A stretch of 64,000 bases of DNA from JBBDWJ01 sp963824095 (GTDB lineage: Bacteria; Acidobacteriota; Terriglobia; Bryobacterales; UBA6623). This document shows, piece by piece, positions 37,191 to 46,736 of this stretch. A program made the translations under genes and the position numbers. The notes beneath the pieces were generated by a model that did not search any database, was not told the DNA's origin, and was given only the letters and a program-made list of their open reading frames with translations. Every line of letters starts with the position of its first letter. Within the stretch, counting starts at the first letter, position 1. The stretch spans positions 1,054,001 to 1,118,000 of the forward strand of contig CAWGNS010000008.1 of assembly GCA_963824095.1 (NCBI GenBank), in the 5' to 3' direction.

Positions 37191-37464
37191 AGTTCCCCTC
37201 GGGAGGGTCGGCGGGGACGCCGGCTACCACAGCCGGGAAGCGCCCAACAGAGCCGCACCGGTAAAGGGGCGGGCCGAGCCCCCACGACTGCCGGGGCCGG
37301 AGAACAAACTCTCGAGAGAACCGTGGCCGGCACAACCAAGGATTTCCCCGCGGCACGCTCCGGAAACGCCGGAATCATGGGGACCTTAAGGCGTTTCGCC
37401 CACCCCCGACGCCGCCTTTCTCCCGGGTTTGGGCCGTGGACTTGTCTGTTACCATGATGGAAAG

Positions 37465-38094
37465 ATGCAAACCGATATGCTGAGGGAGCACGAAGCGGAG
37501 GAGCAGACCCCCGACTCTGGTTTGAGCGCCACCGATTCGAGCGCGGCTGCCGGCTCCGGGCCTTTGGGTCAGCGCGAGGGAGCGGCGGAGACCGAAATGC
37601 AGGCTGAGGACTCGGATCACCAGGAACGGATGGAGCTCAGAGCGGCCCTGGAGGAGCGCGACCGGGCGCTGGCGGAAAAGGCGGAGTTGCTCGATAAGTT
37701 CCAGCGGGCCCAGGCGGAGTTCGACAACTTCCGCAAGCGCCTATTGCGCGAAAAGCAGGAAGCGCACGACTACGCGGCGATGAGCACGATCGAGTCGCTG
37801 CTGCCGATCGTGGACGATTTCGAGCGCGCCCTGGGGACGCCCGGCCTCGACCCCGAGTTCAAAAAGGGGTTGGAGCTGATCTATCAGCGCATGATCGACG
37901 TGTTCACGCGAGCGGGGATGTCGCCGGTCGAGGGCACGGGCAAGTTTGATCCTCACCTGCATCACGCCGTCGATCGCGCGCCCGCCGAAAGCGACGAGCA
38001 CGATCAGACGATCCTCGAAGTCTACCAGCGGGGGTACCATTTCAAGGACCGGCTGCTACGGCCGGCCATGGTGAAAGTGGCGGTCAAGGACTAG
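37465..38094 (+). CDS. grpE: Nucleotide exchange factor GrpE
   Basis: GrpE releases ADP from DnaK during protein folding. The 209-aa product has an acidic, Ser/Glu-rich N-terminus, a long coiled-coil helix (LRAALEERDRALAEKAELL and on), the FDNFRKR segment, the GLELIYQRM helix and the beta domain ending VYQRGYHFKDRLLRPAMVKVAV, all standard GrpE features. dnaJ follows 139 bases downstream. No HrcA-binding CIRCE element is visible upstream. GGAAAG lies directly before ATG 37465. Confidence 0.95.
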   Translation: MQTDMLREHEAEEQTPDSGLSATDSSAAAGSGPLGQREGAAETEMQAEDSDHQERMELRAALEERDRALAEKAELLDKFQRAQAEFDNFRKRLLREKQEAHDYAAMSTIESLLPIVDDFERALGTPGLDPEFKKGLELIYQRMIDVFTRAGMSPVEGTGKFDPHLHHAVDRAPAESDEHDQTILEVYQRGYHFKDRLLRPAMVKVAVKD

Positions 38095-38233
38095 CCGCCG
38101 CGGTTCGAGGGCAATCCCCCGGGCCACACGGCGAAAGAGTCCCTGAGCCTCCGGCCGACAGCGGCGGCGCCCGGCGTGGCGCTCAGCCTCGCGCCTTGGA
38201 GGCCGAAACTGCGGTGAGGAAAGCGAAAAGGTC

Positions 38234-39361
38234 GTGACGAACGAATCTGTGACCAAGCGAGACTACTACGAGGTGCTGGGTGTCGAGCGCGGGGCTTCCG
38301 AGCAGGAAATCAAGAGCGCCTATCGCAAGCTGGCCTTGAAATTTCACCCCGACCGCAACCCGGGCGACGCGACGGCGGAGGAAAAGTTCAAGGAAGCCTC
38401 CGAGGCCTATAGCGTTCTCACCGACCCCCAAAAGCGCGGCAACTACGACCGCTTCGGCCACCAGGGGGTCCGCGGCGCTACCGGGTTCGATCCGGCCGAC
38501 TTCAGCGACTTCGCCGACATTTTTGGGGATTTCTTCGGCTTCGGAGACATTTTCGGGGGCGGCGGGCAGCGCCGCCAGCGGGCGCGCCGCGGTTCCGACC
38601 TGCAGTACGACCTGGAGGTCAACTTCGAGGACGCCGTCTTCGGCCTGAGCACCGAAATCCAGTTCCCCCGGTTGCAGCCCTGCGACACCTGCCACGGCAG
38701 CGGCGCCGCGGGCGGTTCGCGGCCGGTCACCTGCACCAACTGCGCCGGGCGCGGCCAAGTCTACTACCAGCAAGGCTTTTTTCAGGTCGGTCGCACCTGT
38801 CCGAACTGCCGCGGCGCGGGCCGTATCATCGAGAACCCCTGCCGCGACTGCCGCGGCAGCGGCCAAGTTCGCAAGTCGCGCAAGCTGAAGATCAACATCC
38901 CCCCCGGCGTCGACCATGGCACGCGGCTGCGGCTGGCTGGCGAAGGAGAGGTCGGCGCGCAAGGAGGCCCCCCAGGGGACCTCTACGTGCTGCTGCGCGT
39001 CCGCGAGCACCCCATCTTCGAGCGGCACGAGGACAATCTGCACTGCGAAGTGCCGATCAATATCGCCCAGGCGGCGCTGGGGGCCGAAATCGAGGTCCCC
39101 ACGCTCGAAGGCAAAGAGAAGCTGCGCATCCCCGCCGGCACCCAGACCGGCACACAGCTTCGCATTCGCGGCAAGGGCGTGCCGCAGGTGCATGGCGGCC
39201 GTCGAGGCGATCTCGTCGTCCACATCAAGGTGAGCGTTCCCAATAAGCTCACCCGCGACCAGCGCAAGCTCTTCCAGCAACTGCTCGACATGCTGCCGGT
39301 CGACAACACCCCCACCGAAAAAGGCCTCTTCGAGAAGGTCAAAGACTACTTCAGCGGTTAG
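38234..39361 (+). CDS. dnaJ: Chaperone protein DnaJ
   Basis: DnaJ stimulates the DnaK ATPase and binds unfolded protein. At 375 aa it has the J domain with HPD at 38-40, a Gly/Phe-rich stretch (FGFGDIFGGGG), four CxxCxGxG zinc motifs (CDTCHGSG, CTNCAGRG, CPNCRGAG, CRDCRGSG) and the C-terminal substrate domains with GDLYVLLRVREHP. Start is GTG 38234. It follows grpE by 139 bases, a normal heat-shock pair; dnaK is not in the window. Confidence 0.96.
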   Translation: MTNESVTKRDYYEVLGVERGASEQEIKSAYRKLALKFHPDRNPGDATAEEKFKEASEAYSVLTDPQKRGNYDRFGHQGVRGATGFDPADFSDFADIFGDFFGFGDIFGGGGQRRQRARRGSDLQYDLEVNFEDAVFGLSTEIQFPRLQPCDTCHGSGAAGGSRPVTCTNCAGRGQVYYQQGFFQVGRTCPNCRGAGRIIENPCRDCRGSGQVRKSRKLKINIPPGVDHGTRLRLAGEGEVGAQGGPPGDLYVLLRVREHPIFERHEDNLHCEVPINIAQAALGAEIEVPTLEGKEKLRIPAGTQTGTQLRIRGKGVPQVHGGRRGDLVVHIKVSVPNKLTRDQRKLFQQLLDMLPVDNTPTEKGLFEKVKDYFSG

Positions 39362-39398
39362 GTAACTCACCGGTCAGGTTACGTCAGCGCGTAGTACA

Positions 39399-39418
39399 GA
39401 CAGGCGCTTCCGCCTGTC
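39399..39418. repeat. GACAGGCG palindromic repeat, copy 3
   Basis: GACAGGCG (39399-39406) and CGCCTGTC (39411-39418) flank CTTC, 38 bases after the dnaJ stop, between two convergent genes. Confidence 0.8.
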
Positions 39419-39506
39419 CCTCGCCCCGTAAAACGGCGAGGCAATCCCAAACCAGCCGTCCAGCGGCGGCCGGCAATCCAAATCAGACAACCGCCATGAG
39501 GGCCGG

Positions 39507-40820
<1,314 letters not shown>

Positions 40821-40824
40821 GAAG

Positions 40825-40832
40825 ACCTCCTT
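40825..40832 (-). promoter_or_regulatory. Strong ribosome binding site fixing the TTG start of citrate synthase
   Basis: The minus strand reads AAGGAGGT, complementary to the 16S rRNA tail, followed by CTTC and then the TTG at 40820. It decides the start codon where longer open reading would suggest a 33-residue extension. Confidence 0.8.
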
Positions 40833-41115
40833 GCAGGCGGCCCTCGCGCCGCAAACACCAGAGCCAGCAGGATAGCAGAATTGAACGGGAGCAGGCAGGT
40901 AGGCGCCCACCCATCTCACATCGGATTGACTTTCACTTCAAAATGAACTTATTTTCAGAAAAAATGCGGCACGCTTCACGAAAAAATCCGCTACAGCAGC
41001 TCGCGGATCACCTGTGTCCAGGGGCGTGCGAGCGATCGCCAGGCGGGCCGGGCGACCGCTCCGGCGGTAGGCCACCGGCGTCCCCACAGAATCGATGCCC
41101 CCCGAGGCTCTCCGG

Positions 41116-41877
41116 TTACGCACGGCGCGGCCCCAGTCGAGTTCGGCCGCCGTCGACCAGGATGGTTTCGCCCGTCATCGCAGTGGCGTCGGCGGCCAGA
41201 AACAAGGCCGCCTTGGCGATCTCTTCGGTGGTGGCAATACGGCCCAGCGGCGTCGACTTGCGGCCCTGCTCGAACGCCGCGGCGGGCCAGCCGGCGAATC
41301 GTGTATGCACCAGACCGGGCGCCAGCGCGTTGACGCGGATATCGGGCGCCAGAGCGCGCGCCAGCGATTTGGTCATGTTGACGACCGCCGCCTTCGACGC
41401 CGAGTAGACGATCGAGCTGCCGGCGGCGTGCCAGGCCGACGCCGAGGCGTTGTTGACAATGGAGCCGCCGCCGCTGGCGCGCAACAGCGGCACGGCCGCC
41501 CGCGCGGCGTAAAAGACCCCGCGCACGTTGGTGTTCATGGTGCGGTCCCAGATCTCGTCGGTGAGGTCCTCGAGCCGCTCATGAGGCGTTACCTGGCTCC
41601 AGCCGGCGTTGTTGACCAGCACGTGCAGCGCGCCCCAGGCCTTTTCCGCGGCCGCCACCAGCGCGCGGGCCTCGGCGTCGACCGAAACGTCGGCCTGGAA
41701 CGCCATGGCGTCGCCGCCGGCGGCCTGAATCGCGGCGACCACCTGCTCGGCCTCGTCCTTCGAGGCGCGGTAGTTGACCAGCACCTTGGCGCCCTCGGCC
41801 GCGAAAAGTTCGGCGATAGCGCGGCCCATGCCGGTGCCGGCGCCGGTGACGATAGCGACTTGATCGGAGAGTCTCAC
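41116..41877 (-). CDS. SDR-family oxidoreductase (FabG-like)
   Basis: A 253-aa short-chain dehydrogenase. TGAGTGMG (11-18) binds the nucleotide, NNAG (89-92) is structural, and the catalytic set is Ser145, Tyr158 and Lys162 (YSASK). C-terminal EEIAKAALFLAAD and TGETILVDGG complete the family pattern. FabG-like enzymes reduce 3-oxoacyl groups or various sugars; no close partner gene fixes the substrate. Start is GTG 41877. A GACAGAC inverted repeat begins 14 bases upstream, and no clear Shine-Dalgarno sequence is present. Confidence 0.9.
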   Translation of the reverse strand: MRLSDQVAIVTGAGTGMGRAIAELFAAEGAKVLVNYRASKDEAEQVVAAIQAAGGDAMAFQADVSVDAEARALVAAAEKAWGALHVLVNNAGWSQVTPHERLEDLTDEIWDRTMNTNVRGVFYAARAAVPLLRASGGGSIVNNASASAWHAAGSSIVYSASKAAVVNMTKSLARALAPDIRVNALAPGLVHTRFAGWPAAAFEQGRKSTPLGRIATTEEIAKAALFLAADATAMTGETILVDGGRTRLGPRRA

Positions 41878-41890
41878 GGCTTTCTCATGG

Positions 41891-41910
41891 GACAGACCCC
41901 ATTGTCTGTC
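41891..41910. repeat. GACAGAC-N6-GTCTGTC inverted repeat, copy 2
   Basis: GACAGAC (41891-41897) and GTCTGTC (41904-41910) flank CCCATT, in the divergent gap upstream of the SDR gene. Confidence 0.7.
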
Positions 41911-42098
41911 TCTTTGCTCTAGACTAGCAGCGCCCGCCGGGGACCGTCATCTGTCCGCGCGCTCCCCCGGCCGTCTCATCCGGTCACCCAGATTTTGCGC
42001 CCTACACGTTGGCCGCGGATCGGACGATGTCCCCAGCGGGCACGCATTTGTCCTCAGCGGCAATTCCCCGAGCCGATTCTATGTGTAAAACTGAGTCC

Positions 42099-43067
42099 AT
42101 GTTGGCGCGCCGTCTTTTGTTGTTGGTGCTTGTCGCGTGTCTCGCCGGGCCTGCCTGTCACCGCTCGAGCGGTAAAAAAGTGATCGGAGTCGTCCCCAAG
42201 GGGACCAGCCATATTTTCTGGCAGACGGTGCATGCCGGGGCCCTCAAAGCCGCCGACGAGTTCGATCTGGAGCTGTTGTGGAACGCGCCGCAGCTCGAAA
42301 TCGACAGCAGCCGGCAGATCGCCATCGTCGAAAACCTGATCAGCCGGCGGGTGGACGGCATCGTGCTCGCGCCGGTGGATGAAGAGGCGCTGATCAGCGT
42401 CGTCGAGCGCGCCGTCGATAGCGGCATCCCGGTCTCGATCTTCGATTCCGCCATCAAGACCGACAAGATCATCAGCTTCGTCGCCACCGATAACTATGGC
42501 GCCGGCGCGATGGCGGCGCGACGTATGGGCGAAATCCTGGGCGGAAAAGGCAAGGTTGGCGTGATCGGCTTCATGCCCGGCAGCGCCTCGACCATGCAGC
42601 GCGAGGCCGGCTTCACCGAAACGCTCGAAAAGGAGTTTCCGCAGATCGAGGTGGTCGGCGTGCGCTACCCGATGGCCGACCGCGCCAAGGCGTTGGCGGA
42701 AGCGGAAAACCTGATGACCGCCCACGCCGACCTGGCGGGGCTGTTCGCCGATAACGAATCGAGCACCGACGGCACCGTGCGCGCGGTCAAGCAGCGCGGA
42801 GCGGCGGGCAAGGTGAAGGTCATCGGGTTTGACGCCTCCGAGGAGCTGATTTCCGAGCTCAAGGCGGGCACGCTCGATTCGATCGTCGTCCAGGACCCGT
42901 TCCGGATGGGCTACACCAGCACCAAGAACCTGGCGCTGCGGCTGAAAGGCGAGGAGCCGCCGCGTCAGACCGATTCGGGAGCCTATCTGGTCCGCGCCGA
43001 CAACATCGATACGCCCGAGATCCAGGGGGTGGTTTTTCCCGACATCGACCGCTGGCTGAAGCGCTAG
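42099..43067 (+). CDS. Sugar-type periplasmic substrate-binding protein (RbsB family)
   Basis: A 322-aa lipoprotein-like exported protein. The N-terminus MLARRLLLLVLVACLAGPAC holds a possible lipobox at LVAC or GPAC. The mature domain has the type I periplasmic fold: IGVVPKGTSHIFWQTVHAG, DGIVLAPVDEEAL, FVATDNYGAGAMAA and GFDASEELI. Ribose, galactose or autoinducer-2-like ligands are possible. No permease or ATPase gene is beside it, so the transporter partner must be elsewhere, or it acts in sensing. An ATG at 42081 gives a six-residue longer N-terminus. Confidence 0.85.
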   Translation: MLARRLLLLVLVACLAGPACHRSSGKKVIGVVPKGTSHIFWQTVHAGALKAADEFDLELLWNAPQLEIDSSRQIAIVENLISRRVDGIVLAPVDEEALISVVERAVDSGIPVSIFDSAIKTDKIISFVATDNYGAGAMAARRMGEILGGKGKVGVIGFMPGSASTMQREAGFTETLEKEFPQIEVVGVRYPMADRAKALAEAENLMTAHADLAGLFADNESSTDGTVRAVKQRGAAGKVKVIGFDASEELISELKAGTLDSIVVQDPFRMGYTSTKNLALRLKGEEPPRQTDSGAYLVRADNIDTPEIQGVVFPDIDRWLKR

Positions 43068-43160
43068 CGCCGAGAGCGACCGCGGCTCAAAGCCACGGGC
43101 AAACGCGATTCCAGGGCCCTGGAGGCCTCAGCCGCCGGCCCGCCACGCAGCCAGGGGGGC

Positions 43161-43194
43161 GCCACTCAGAACCGCGGGCGTACGCCCGCGCTAA
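43161..43194. repeat. GCGGGCGTACGCCCGC repeat, copy 1
   Basis: The element starts GCCACTCAGA and contains the perfect 18-base palindrome CGCGGGCGTACGCCCGCG (43173-43190). It matches copy 2 (43251-43284, reverse orientation) at 30 of 34 bases. Confidence 0.85.
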
Positions 43195-43250
43195 GTGGTT
43201 GGCCCCGGCAATTGTGCCTCAAGCCGGGCAGTGTCACGCGCCCCGGCAGT

Positions 43251-43284
43251 TCAGCGCGGGCTCACGCCCGCGGCTCTGAGTGGC
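43251..43284. repeat. GCGGGCGTACGCCCGC-type repeat, copy 2 (inverted)
   Basis: CGCGGGC (43255-43261) and GCCCGCG (43266-43272) flank TCAC. The reverse complement of the whole is 30/34 identical to 43161-43194. The pair is arranged head to head, with about 56 bases between the copies. Confidence 0.85.
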
Positions 43285-43395
43285 GCTGCACGGCTCCGAG
43301 TGGCTGTCCGGCTGATTGGCGGGTCGGTGGCCACCGCAGGGAACCTCTCAGAAAGGCCGGCCGCACGCGATAGAATAGAGTTTGCTCCCTCTCCC

Positions 43396-44043
43396 ATGAA
43401 GAAGCTTCTGGCCGTATTGTTGGCGGCCGTCCTGGTGCTGGCGTTCTATGCGGCGTGGAAAACCGGGCTGCTGGCACGCCTCAGCGATCACGAACAGCTC
43501 GTCGAATCGATGCGCCAGAGCGGTTGGCGCGGCCCGCTGATCTGCGTCGGCATCCAGTTCACGCAGGTAGTCTTCTTCATGGTTCCCGGCGAGATCACGC
43601 AGATCGCGGCCGGCTACGTTTTTGGGGCCTGGCTGGGGCTGCTCTATTCGGTCGTCGGCATCCTGTTGGGCTCGGCGTTCGATTTTGTCTTCGCGCGTGC
43701 CGTGGGCCGGCCGTTGGTGGCAAAGCTGTTGGGTCAGCGGACCCTGGAGCGCGTCGATGGCGCGTTATCGACCAGCCGCGGCAAGTCGGCCCTGTTTTTG
43801 CTATTTCTGCTGCCGGGCATGCCCAAGGACGCGATGTCCTACGGCGCCGGCCTGATGAAGATGGGCCTGGGAGAATTCGTGGCGATCTCGGGGCTGGCGC
43901 GCCTGCCCGCGCTGCTGTTCAGCACCATGATCGGCGCGCAGCTCTACGACCGCGACTACACCTCGGTGGCGATCATTGTGGCCGTCGGGGCCGTGGTCAC
44001 GGTGGGTTTCTATTTCTACGAGAAGGGGCGCAACGCGTCATGA
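43396..44043 (+). CDS. VTT/DedA-like membrane protein (TVP38/TMEM64 family)
   Basis: A 215-aa integral membrane protein. The VTT domain (SNARE-associated type) is recognised by FFMVPGEITQIAAGYVFG, a following Gly-rich GSAFDFVFARAVGRP, and LPGMPKDAMSYGAGLM. Recent work links these proteins to lipid scrambling or export in the membrane. The start overlaps nothing upstream; a TAGAAT (43371-43376) lies 20 bases before ATG 43396. Its stop overlaps the next start (ATGA, 44040-44043), so the GNAT gene is likely co-translated. Confidence 0.88.
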   Translation: MKKLLAVLLAAVLVLAFYAAWKTGLLARLSDHEQLVESMRQSGWRGPLICVGIQFTQVVFFMVPGEITQIAAGYVFGAWLGLLYSVVGILLGSAFDFVFARAVGRPLVAKLLGQRTLERVDGALSTSRGKSALFLLFLLPGMPKDAMSYGAGLMKMGLGEFVAISGLARLPALLFSTMIGAQLYDRDYTSVAIIVAVGAVVTVGFYFYEKGRNAS

Positions 44044-44882
44044 TTCGTCGCATGTGGCCGGAGGACATCCCTGCCGCGATGCTTCTAAAGCATTCCGCCG
44101 GTTGGAACCAGACCGAGCAGGATTGGGCTAACGTTCTGGAACTCGAACCCGATGGCTGTTGGGTCTACGAGTGCGAGGGGAAAGTCGCCGGTTCAACCAC
44201 CGCCGTCTGCTACGGGCGCGAGTTGGCGTGGATCGGCATGGTGCTGGTTTCGCCGGAATTCCGGGGCCGCGGCTTCGGGCGCGCCTTGATGGAGCACGCC
44301 CTGCGGTTCCTCGAGCAGCGCCAGGTGCGCGCCGTGCGGCTCGACGCCACCGACATGGGCCAGCCGCTCTATGCGAAGCTGGGGTTTCGGGACGAATGCC
44401 CCGTCGAGCGCTGGACGACATCGAAGCTGGGGACGGTCTGCGCGTCGAGCCAGACCGGCTATAGCCGCCTCGAGGACCTCGGTGGGTTTGCCGGGTTGGA
44501 CCGCCAGGCGTTCGGAGCCGATCGCTCCGCCGTGATCGCCCGCCTGCTGGACTGTTTTCCCGCTGAAAGGCTGCAGCGGGCCCCGGACGCGTTCGCGATG
44601 GCCAGGCCCGGCGCGCACGCACATTTCATCGGACCCTGCGTTGCGGCGAAGGCGGCGCAAGCCCGCGAACTGATCGAGGTCCTGCTGAGCCGCCACGCCG
44701 GCGAGCCCTTGTTCTGGGACCTGCTGCCGGAAAACGCCGACGCGGTGCGCCTGGCGGTCGAGTTCGGCTTTGAACGCCGCCGCCGGCTGGTCCGCATGGT
44801 CCTGGGCGACGCCGAAGCGGAGGCCGCGACCCGCAGCGACCCGGCCCTGCAGTTCGCCACAGCGGGGTTTGAATACGGGTAG
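44040..44882 (+). CDS. GNAT acetyltransferase with second C-terminal domain
   Basis: A 280-aa protein. The N-terminal GNAT fold has IGMVLVSPEFRGRGFGRAL, the pyrophosphate-binding RGRGFGRA loop, and LYAKLGFRDE. A second domain of about 130 residues follows (from SRLEDLGGFAGLDRQAFGADRS on), as in the two-domain YitH/Acetyltransf_18-type enzymes. The start lies in the stop of the VTT gene (ATGA), so the two form an operon. Substrate unknown. Confidence 0.85.
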   Translation: MIRRMWPEDIPAAMLLKHSAGWNQTEQDWANVLELEPDGCWVYECEGKVAGSTTAVCYGRELAWIGMVLVSPEFRGRGFGRALMEHALRFLEQRQVRAVRLDATDMGQPLYAKLGFRDECPVERWTTSKLGTVCASSQTGYSRLEDLGGFAGLDRQAFGADRSAVIARLLDCFPAERLQRAPDAFAMARPGAHAHFIGPCVAAKAAQARELIEVLLSRHAGEPLFWDLLPENADAVRLAVEFGFERRRRLVRMVLGDAEAEAATRSDPALQFATAGFEYG

Positions 44883-44888
44883 GCGAAC

Positions 44889-44920
44889 GGTTGATCGGTT
44901 GGTCGGTTGATCAGTTGATC
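44889..44920. repeat. Tandem 8-base repeat GGTTGATC
   Basis: Four adjacent 8-base units, GGTTGATC, GGTTGGTC, GGTTGATC and AGTTGATC, cover 44889-44920, seven bases after the GNAT stop. The same unit, on the other strand, occurs at 51382-51404. Confidence 0.75.
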
Positions 44921-44960
44921 CGTCGGCCGCAGAGCGCCGGAGCGGCAAGCACCGCGACAA

Positions 44961-44985
44961 AGCCGCGCCCGGAAGGGTGCGGACC
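44961..44985. repeat. AGCCGC hairpin repeat, second copy
   Basis: AGCCGCGCCCGGAAGGGTGC and the next bases form an imperfect hairpin with CCGC and GCGG arms. It resembles the element at 15029-15050. Confidence 0.5.
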
Positions 44986-45123
44986 GCTCGACGCGGCTTG
45001 AGAGCGAACCGGCGCGTTCAAGGCGGACCGAGCCAGTTCGCGGTGGCCAGCCAGCTCGAACCCCGGACCGGCAGTCAACCTGGATTTTTGGCCTTGAACC
45101 GGCCTCCAACGAGTGTGAAGTGA

Positions 45124-45963
45124 ATGCGGCAACGCTACCAATGGCGGATACAGGACGGGGAAATCCCCCTGGGGGCGCGTACCCTGGTCGCCGGTATCCT
45201 CGATCTCAATGATTTCCTGGAGGCGGGCAAGCCCGACCGCGATGCCGTGCTGCGGGCGGCGCAGCGCATGGTGCAACAGGGCGCCGGCCTGGTCGACCTG
45301 ACAGCCCAGCGCGATCCGCTGGAGGCCGCGGCGATTTCCTCCGACGACGAGTTGCGCCGCCTAGTGCCGGTGCTGCGCAAGCTGCGCCACAACCTGGGCG
45401 TACCGGTTTGCGTCACCACCCGCTATGCCGCGACGGCCGAGCGAGCCGTCGAGCTGGGCGCGGCGGTCATTCACGACTTCAGCGGCCTGTCGTACGATCC
45501 GGAGCTGGCGCCAACGGTCAACCGCGGCGGGGCCGGCCTGATCATCAGCCACGCCCGTGGGTTGCCGGAGACCTGGAGCAAGACCTCCGCGATGTCGAAC
45601 CCACTGGAGGCGGTCGCGCGCGACCTGGATTCCTCGATCGCCCGGGCGCGCGCCGCAGGCATCGACCGCCGCTACATCGTGATCGACCCGGGCCTCAACA
45701 TGGGCAAGCGCGGACCCGACAACTTTCAGATTCTGCGGAATCTGGAAAGGTTTGCCGAACTCGGCCAGCCGCTGCAGGTGAGTCCGTCGCGCAAACAGTT
45801 CCTGGTGGAAAGCGTGCGGGCGCCCGAGAGCGAGCGGCTCTTTGCCACCCTGGCCGCCGCCGCGATTGCCGGCGCCCAGGGAGTCCATTTGCTGCGGGTG
45901 CACGAAGTGAGCGAGATCGTGCAGGTAGCCAAAGCCGTCGACCGCATGCTCGAGGCTACCTAG
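45124..45963 (+). CDS. Divergent dihydropteroate synthase homologue
   Basis: A 279-aa TIM-barrel protein of the DHPS fold. C-terminal active-site motifs are well kept: IDPGLNMGK (187-195), SRKQFL (222-227) and RVHEV (258-262). The substrate loops are altered: the usual GILNVTPDSFSDGG is GILDLNDF (24-31), the DIGGESTRPG loop is DLTAQRDP, and the NDxSG motif is HDFSG (118-121). It may be the folate enzyme of this lineage or a pterin-binding paralogue. No other folate gene is adjacent. GTG-rich upstream codons give no better start than ATG 45124. Confidence 0.8.
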   Translation: MRQRYQWRIQDGEIPLGARTLVAGILDLNDFLEAGKPDRDAVLRAAQRMVQQGAGLVDLTAQRDPLEAAAISSDDELRRLVPVLRKLRHNLGVPVCVTTRYAATAERAVELGAAVIHDFSGLSYDPELAPTVNRGGAGLIISHARGLPETWSKTSAMSNPLEAVARDLDSSIARARAAGIDRRYIVIDPGLNMGKRGPDNFQILRNLERFAELGQPLQVSPSRKQFLVESVRAPESERLFATLAAAAIAGAQGVHLLRVHEVSEIVQVAKAVDRMLEAT

Positions 45964-45983
45964 GGCAAACGCCCAAAGGTAGA

Positions 45984-46003
45984 GACAGGCGCTCTCGCCT
46001 GTC
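45984..46003. repeat. GACAGGCG palindromic repeat, copy 4
   Basis: GACAGGCG (45984-45991) and CGCCTGTC (45996-46003) flank CTCT, 20 bases after the DHPS-like stop. It forms an inverted pair with copy 5. Confidence 0.8.
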
Positions 46004-46127
46004 GGCCGCTGCGAAGCGGAGGCGCTCCTGCCCTTCCGTTTAGACTCGTCTCAAGGACTCGGCGACTGGCGGAAGCGTCGTTGGCTCGGCCTGGATCGGT
46101 ACGCAGGCAGGGCCGCCTAGCGGCGGC

Positions 46128-46147
46128 GACAGGCGAGAGCGCCTGTC
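46128..46147. repeat. GACAGGCG palindromic repeat, copy 5 (inverted)
   Basis: GACAGGCG (46128-46135) and CGCCTGTC (46140-46147) flank AGAG. Flanking GTAGA/TCTAC shows it is reversed relative to copy 4; the two bracket a 125-base segment. Confidence 0.8.
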
Positions 46148-46233
46148 TCTACGCAGGATAGACACGCCTGTCTCGACACCGGACAGACAGCATCGTTCGT
46201 CCCACCTAAGACGGCCGAACCCGCATCACTCCG

Positions 46234-46515
46234 TCAGCCCCTCCGCCGGGGCCTGCGGGTTTCCTCTCCCGACCGCGCCTCGTTGACCCGCAGGACTTTG
46301 TCGTCCAGCGGCGCGCGATTGAAGCGTTTGATGATGGCTTTCACATCCTCGTCGGATGCGGCCTCGATAAACGCGTATCCCTTCGATTCCTGCGTCTCGA
46401 AGTCACGGATTACTTTGACTTCGTCGAAGATGATTCCCTCGTTGTTGAGCCACGTCTCGATTTCCTCGCTCGTGACCCAGGAGGGAAGGTTCCCCATGAA
46501 GACCGTCTGTGGCAT
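46234..46515 (-). CDS. RNA-recognition-motif (RRM) protein
   Basis: A 93-aa protein that is a single RRM: RNP-2 is VFMGNL near residue 5 and RNP-1 is KGYAFIEA near 45, with the usual helix between. The C-terminus is Arg-rich (ETRRPRRRG). Such small bacterial RRM proteins bind RNA, often in cold response or folding. It is alone on the minus strand. Upstream, GAAGGA precedes the ATG by about 9 bases. Confidence 0.93.
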   Translation of the reverse strand: MPQTVFMGNLPSWVTSEEIETWLNNEGIIFDEVKVIRDFETQESKGYAFIEAASDEDVKAIIKRFNRAPLDDKVLRVNEARSGEETRRPRRRG

Positions 46516-46736
46516 CCAAGGCTGTCCTTCGGGTTAGTAATAGAACGTAGTCGCCTATTATTCCAACACAGCTCCAGAAAACGCAATCGGGAAAACGGGG
46601 CGGCAAAGGCCGGCGACTCGGCGGCGCGACTCGCGCTTACCGGCAGCCGGTGAGAAGGCGGCGGCGGATCGGGCGCGGCAACCCGATTTCACGTGTCCGG
46701 CCCGGTCAATAGCCTTATGATGGACAGAACTCCGCC

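Larger units (their letters stand above)
43068..43395. other. Intergenic stretch with two inverted GC-rich repeats
   Basis: This 328-base gap holds the pair of 34-base repeats at 43161-43194 and 43251-43284, and a TAGAAT hexamer at 43371-43376 that may be the -10 of the next gene. No coding gene is seen. Confidence 0.6.

Noticed and set aside
37200..37464. CIRCE heat-shock operator upstream of grpE
   Set aside because: No TTAGCACTC-N9-GAGTGCTAA-like inverted repeat is present.
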